From assembly GCF_010367455.1 (NCBI RefSeq), contig NZ_WRPR01000043.1, positions 20,267-84,266 of the forward strand: 64,000 bases of DNA, written 5' to 3'. Made by a program: the position numbers and the translations under genes. Positions 63,991 through 64,000 of this stretch are shown here, one piece after another. This stretch comes from Candidatus Laterigemmans baculatus (GTDB lineage Bacteria > Planctomycetota > Planctomycetia > Pirellulales > Pirellulaceae). A model generated the notes under the pieces. That model was not told where the DNA came from. It searched no databases and was given only the letters and a program-made list of their open reading frames with translations. Position 1 is the stretch's first letter. Each line of letters opens with the position of its first letter.

Positions 63991-64000
63991 CTAGGGTGAG

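Overview
The window is about 64 kb of GC-rich chromosome, most likely from a planctomycete of the Pirellulales type. The taxonomic call rests on the proteins. There are two pairs of DUF1549/DUF1553 and DUF1501 genes, a PSCyt1-type cytochrome, a fusion of a PVC-superfamily dehydrogenase-like propeller with a CxxCH haem domain, many GTG starts, and a bacterial homologue of the methanofuran-pathway enzyme MfnB. Coding density is high. I see no rRNA or tRNA gene, transposase, phage gene or CRISPR array.

Layout, left to right. 0-2.2 kb: the end of an oligopeptide/dipeptide ABC transporter operon (permease tail plus two ATPases). 2.3-5 kb: a small secreted CxxC protein and aspS, convergent around a composite palindromic repeat. 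5-12.8 kb: divergent planctomycete cytochrome genes, namely a propeller/HEAT/cytochrome protein, then a PSCyt1-DUF1549-DUF1553 protein with its DUF1501 partner. 13.3-20.2 kb: a glycogen-to-trehalose operon (glgX, treZ, treY), followed by a secreted dihaem cytochrome. This block is bracketed by inverted copies of a composite intergenic repeat. 22-24.6 kb: an MFS transporter and a secreted glutathione peroxidase. 24.7-27.9 kb: purA and uppS overlapping by 4 bp, then cdsA. 28-33.5 kb: a tightly overlapping cluster phoH (ybeZ), pgpH-type HD phosphodiesterase, ybeY and a CNNM/CBS protein (ybeX-like), then gltA.

35-44.3 kb: small genes (tandem-ACT protein, thioesterase, secreted and DUF2267 proteins), then a leftward operon of ECF sigma factor, membrane anti-sigma-like protein, secreted coiled-coil protein, DUF1549/DUF1553 protein and DUF1501 protein. 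This looks like one regulated cell-surface or cytochrome module. 44.5-50.9 kb: another leftward run of bioB, a serine hydrolase, a parallel beta-helix protein and a propeller-esterase fusion. 51-54.3 kb: a PSP1-domain protein with a Cys-rich tail, an MfnB homologue with a 75-residue partner, and an RNase D-like gene. 54.4-57.4 kb: a 977-residue secreted protein with repeated DUF11/CARDB-like modules. 57.5-63.9 kb: TPR protein, recO, two lipoproteins (BamD-like and LptE-like), folP, proA and fliM.

The most distinctive non-genic signal is a set of palindromic repeat families that fill most gaps and combine in a modular way. The same outer arms enclose two unrelated inner palindromes, both times in a gap between convergent genes. 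A second recurring trait is short in-frame tandem repeats (12-24 bp units) in linkers and tails of at least seven unrelated proteins. No start site or function here was tested. Family names come from motifs I recognised by reading, not from a search.
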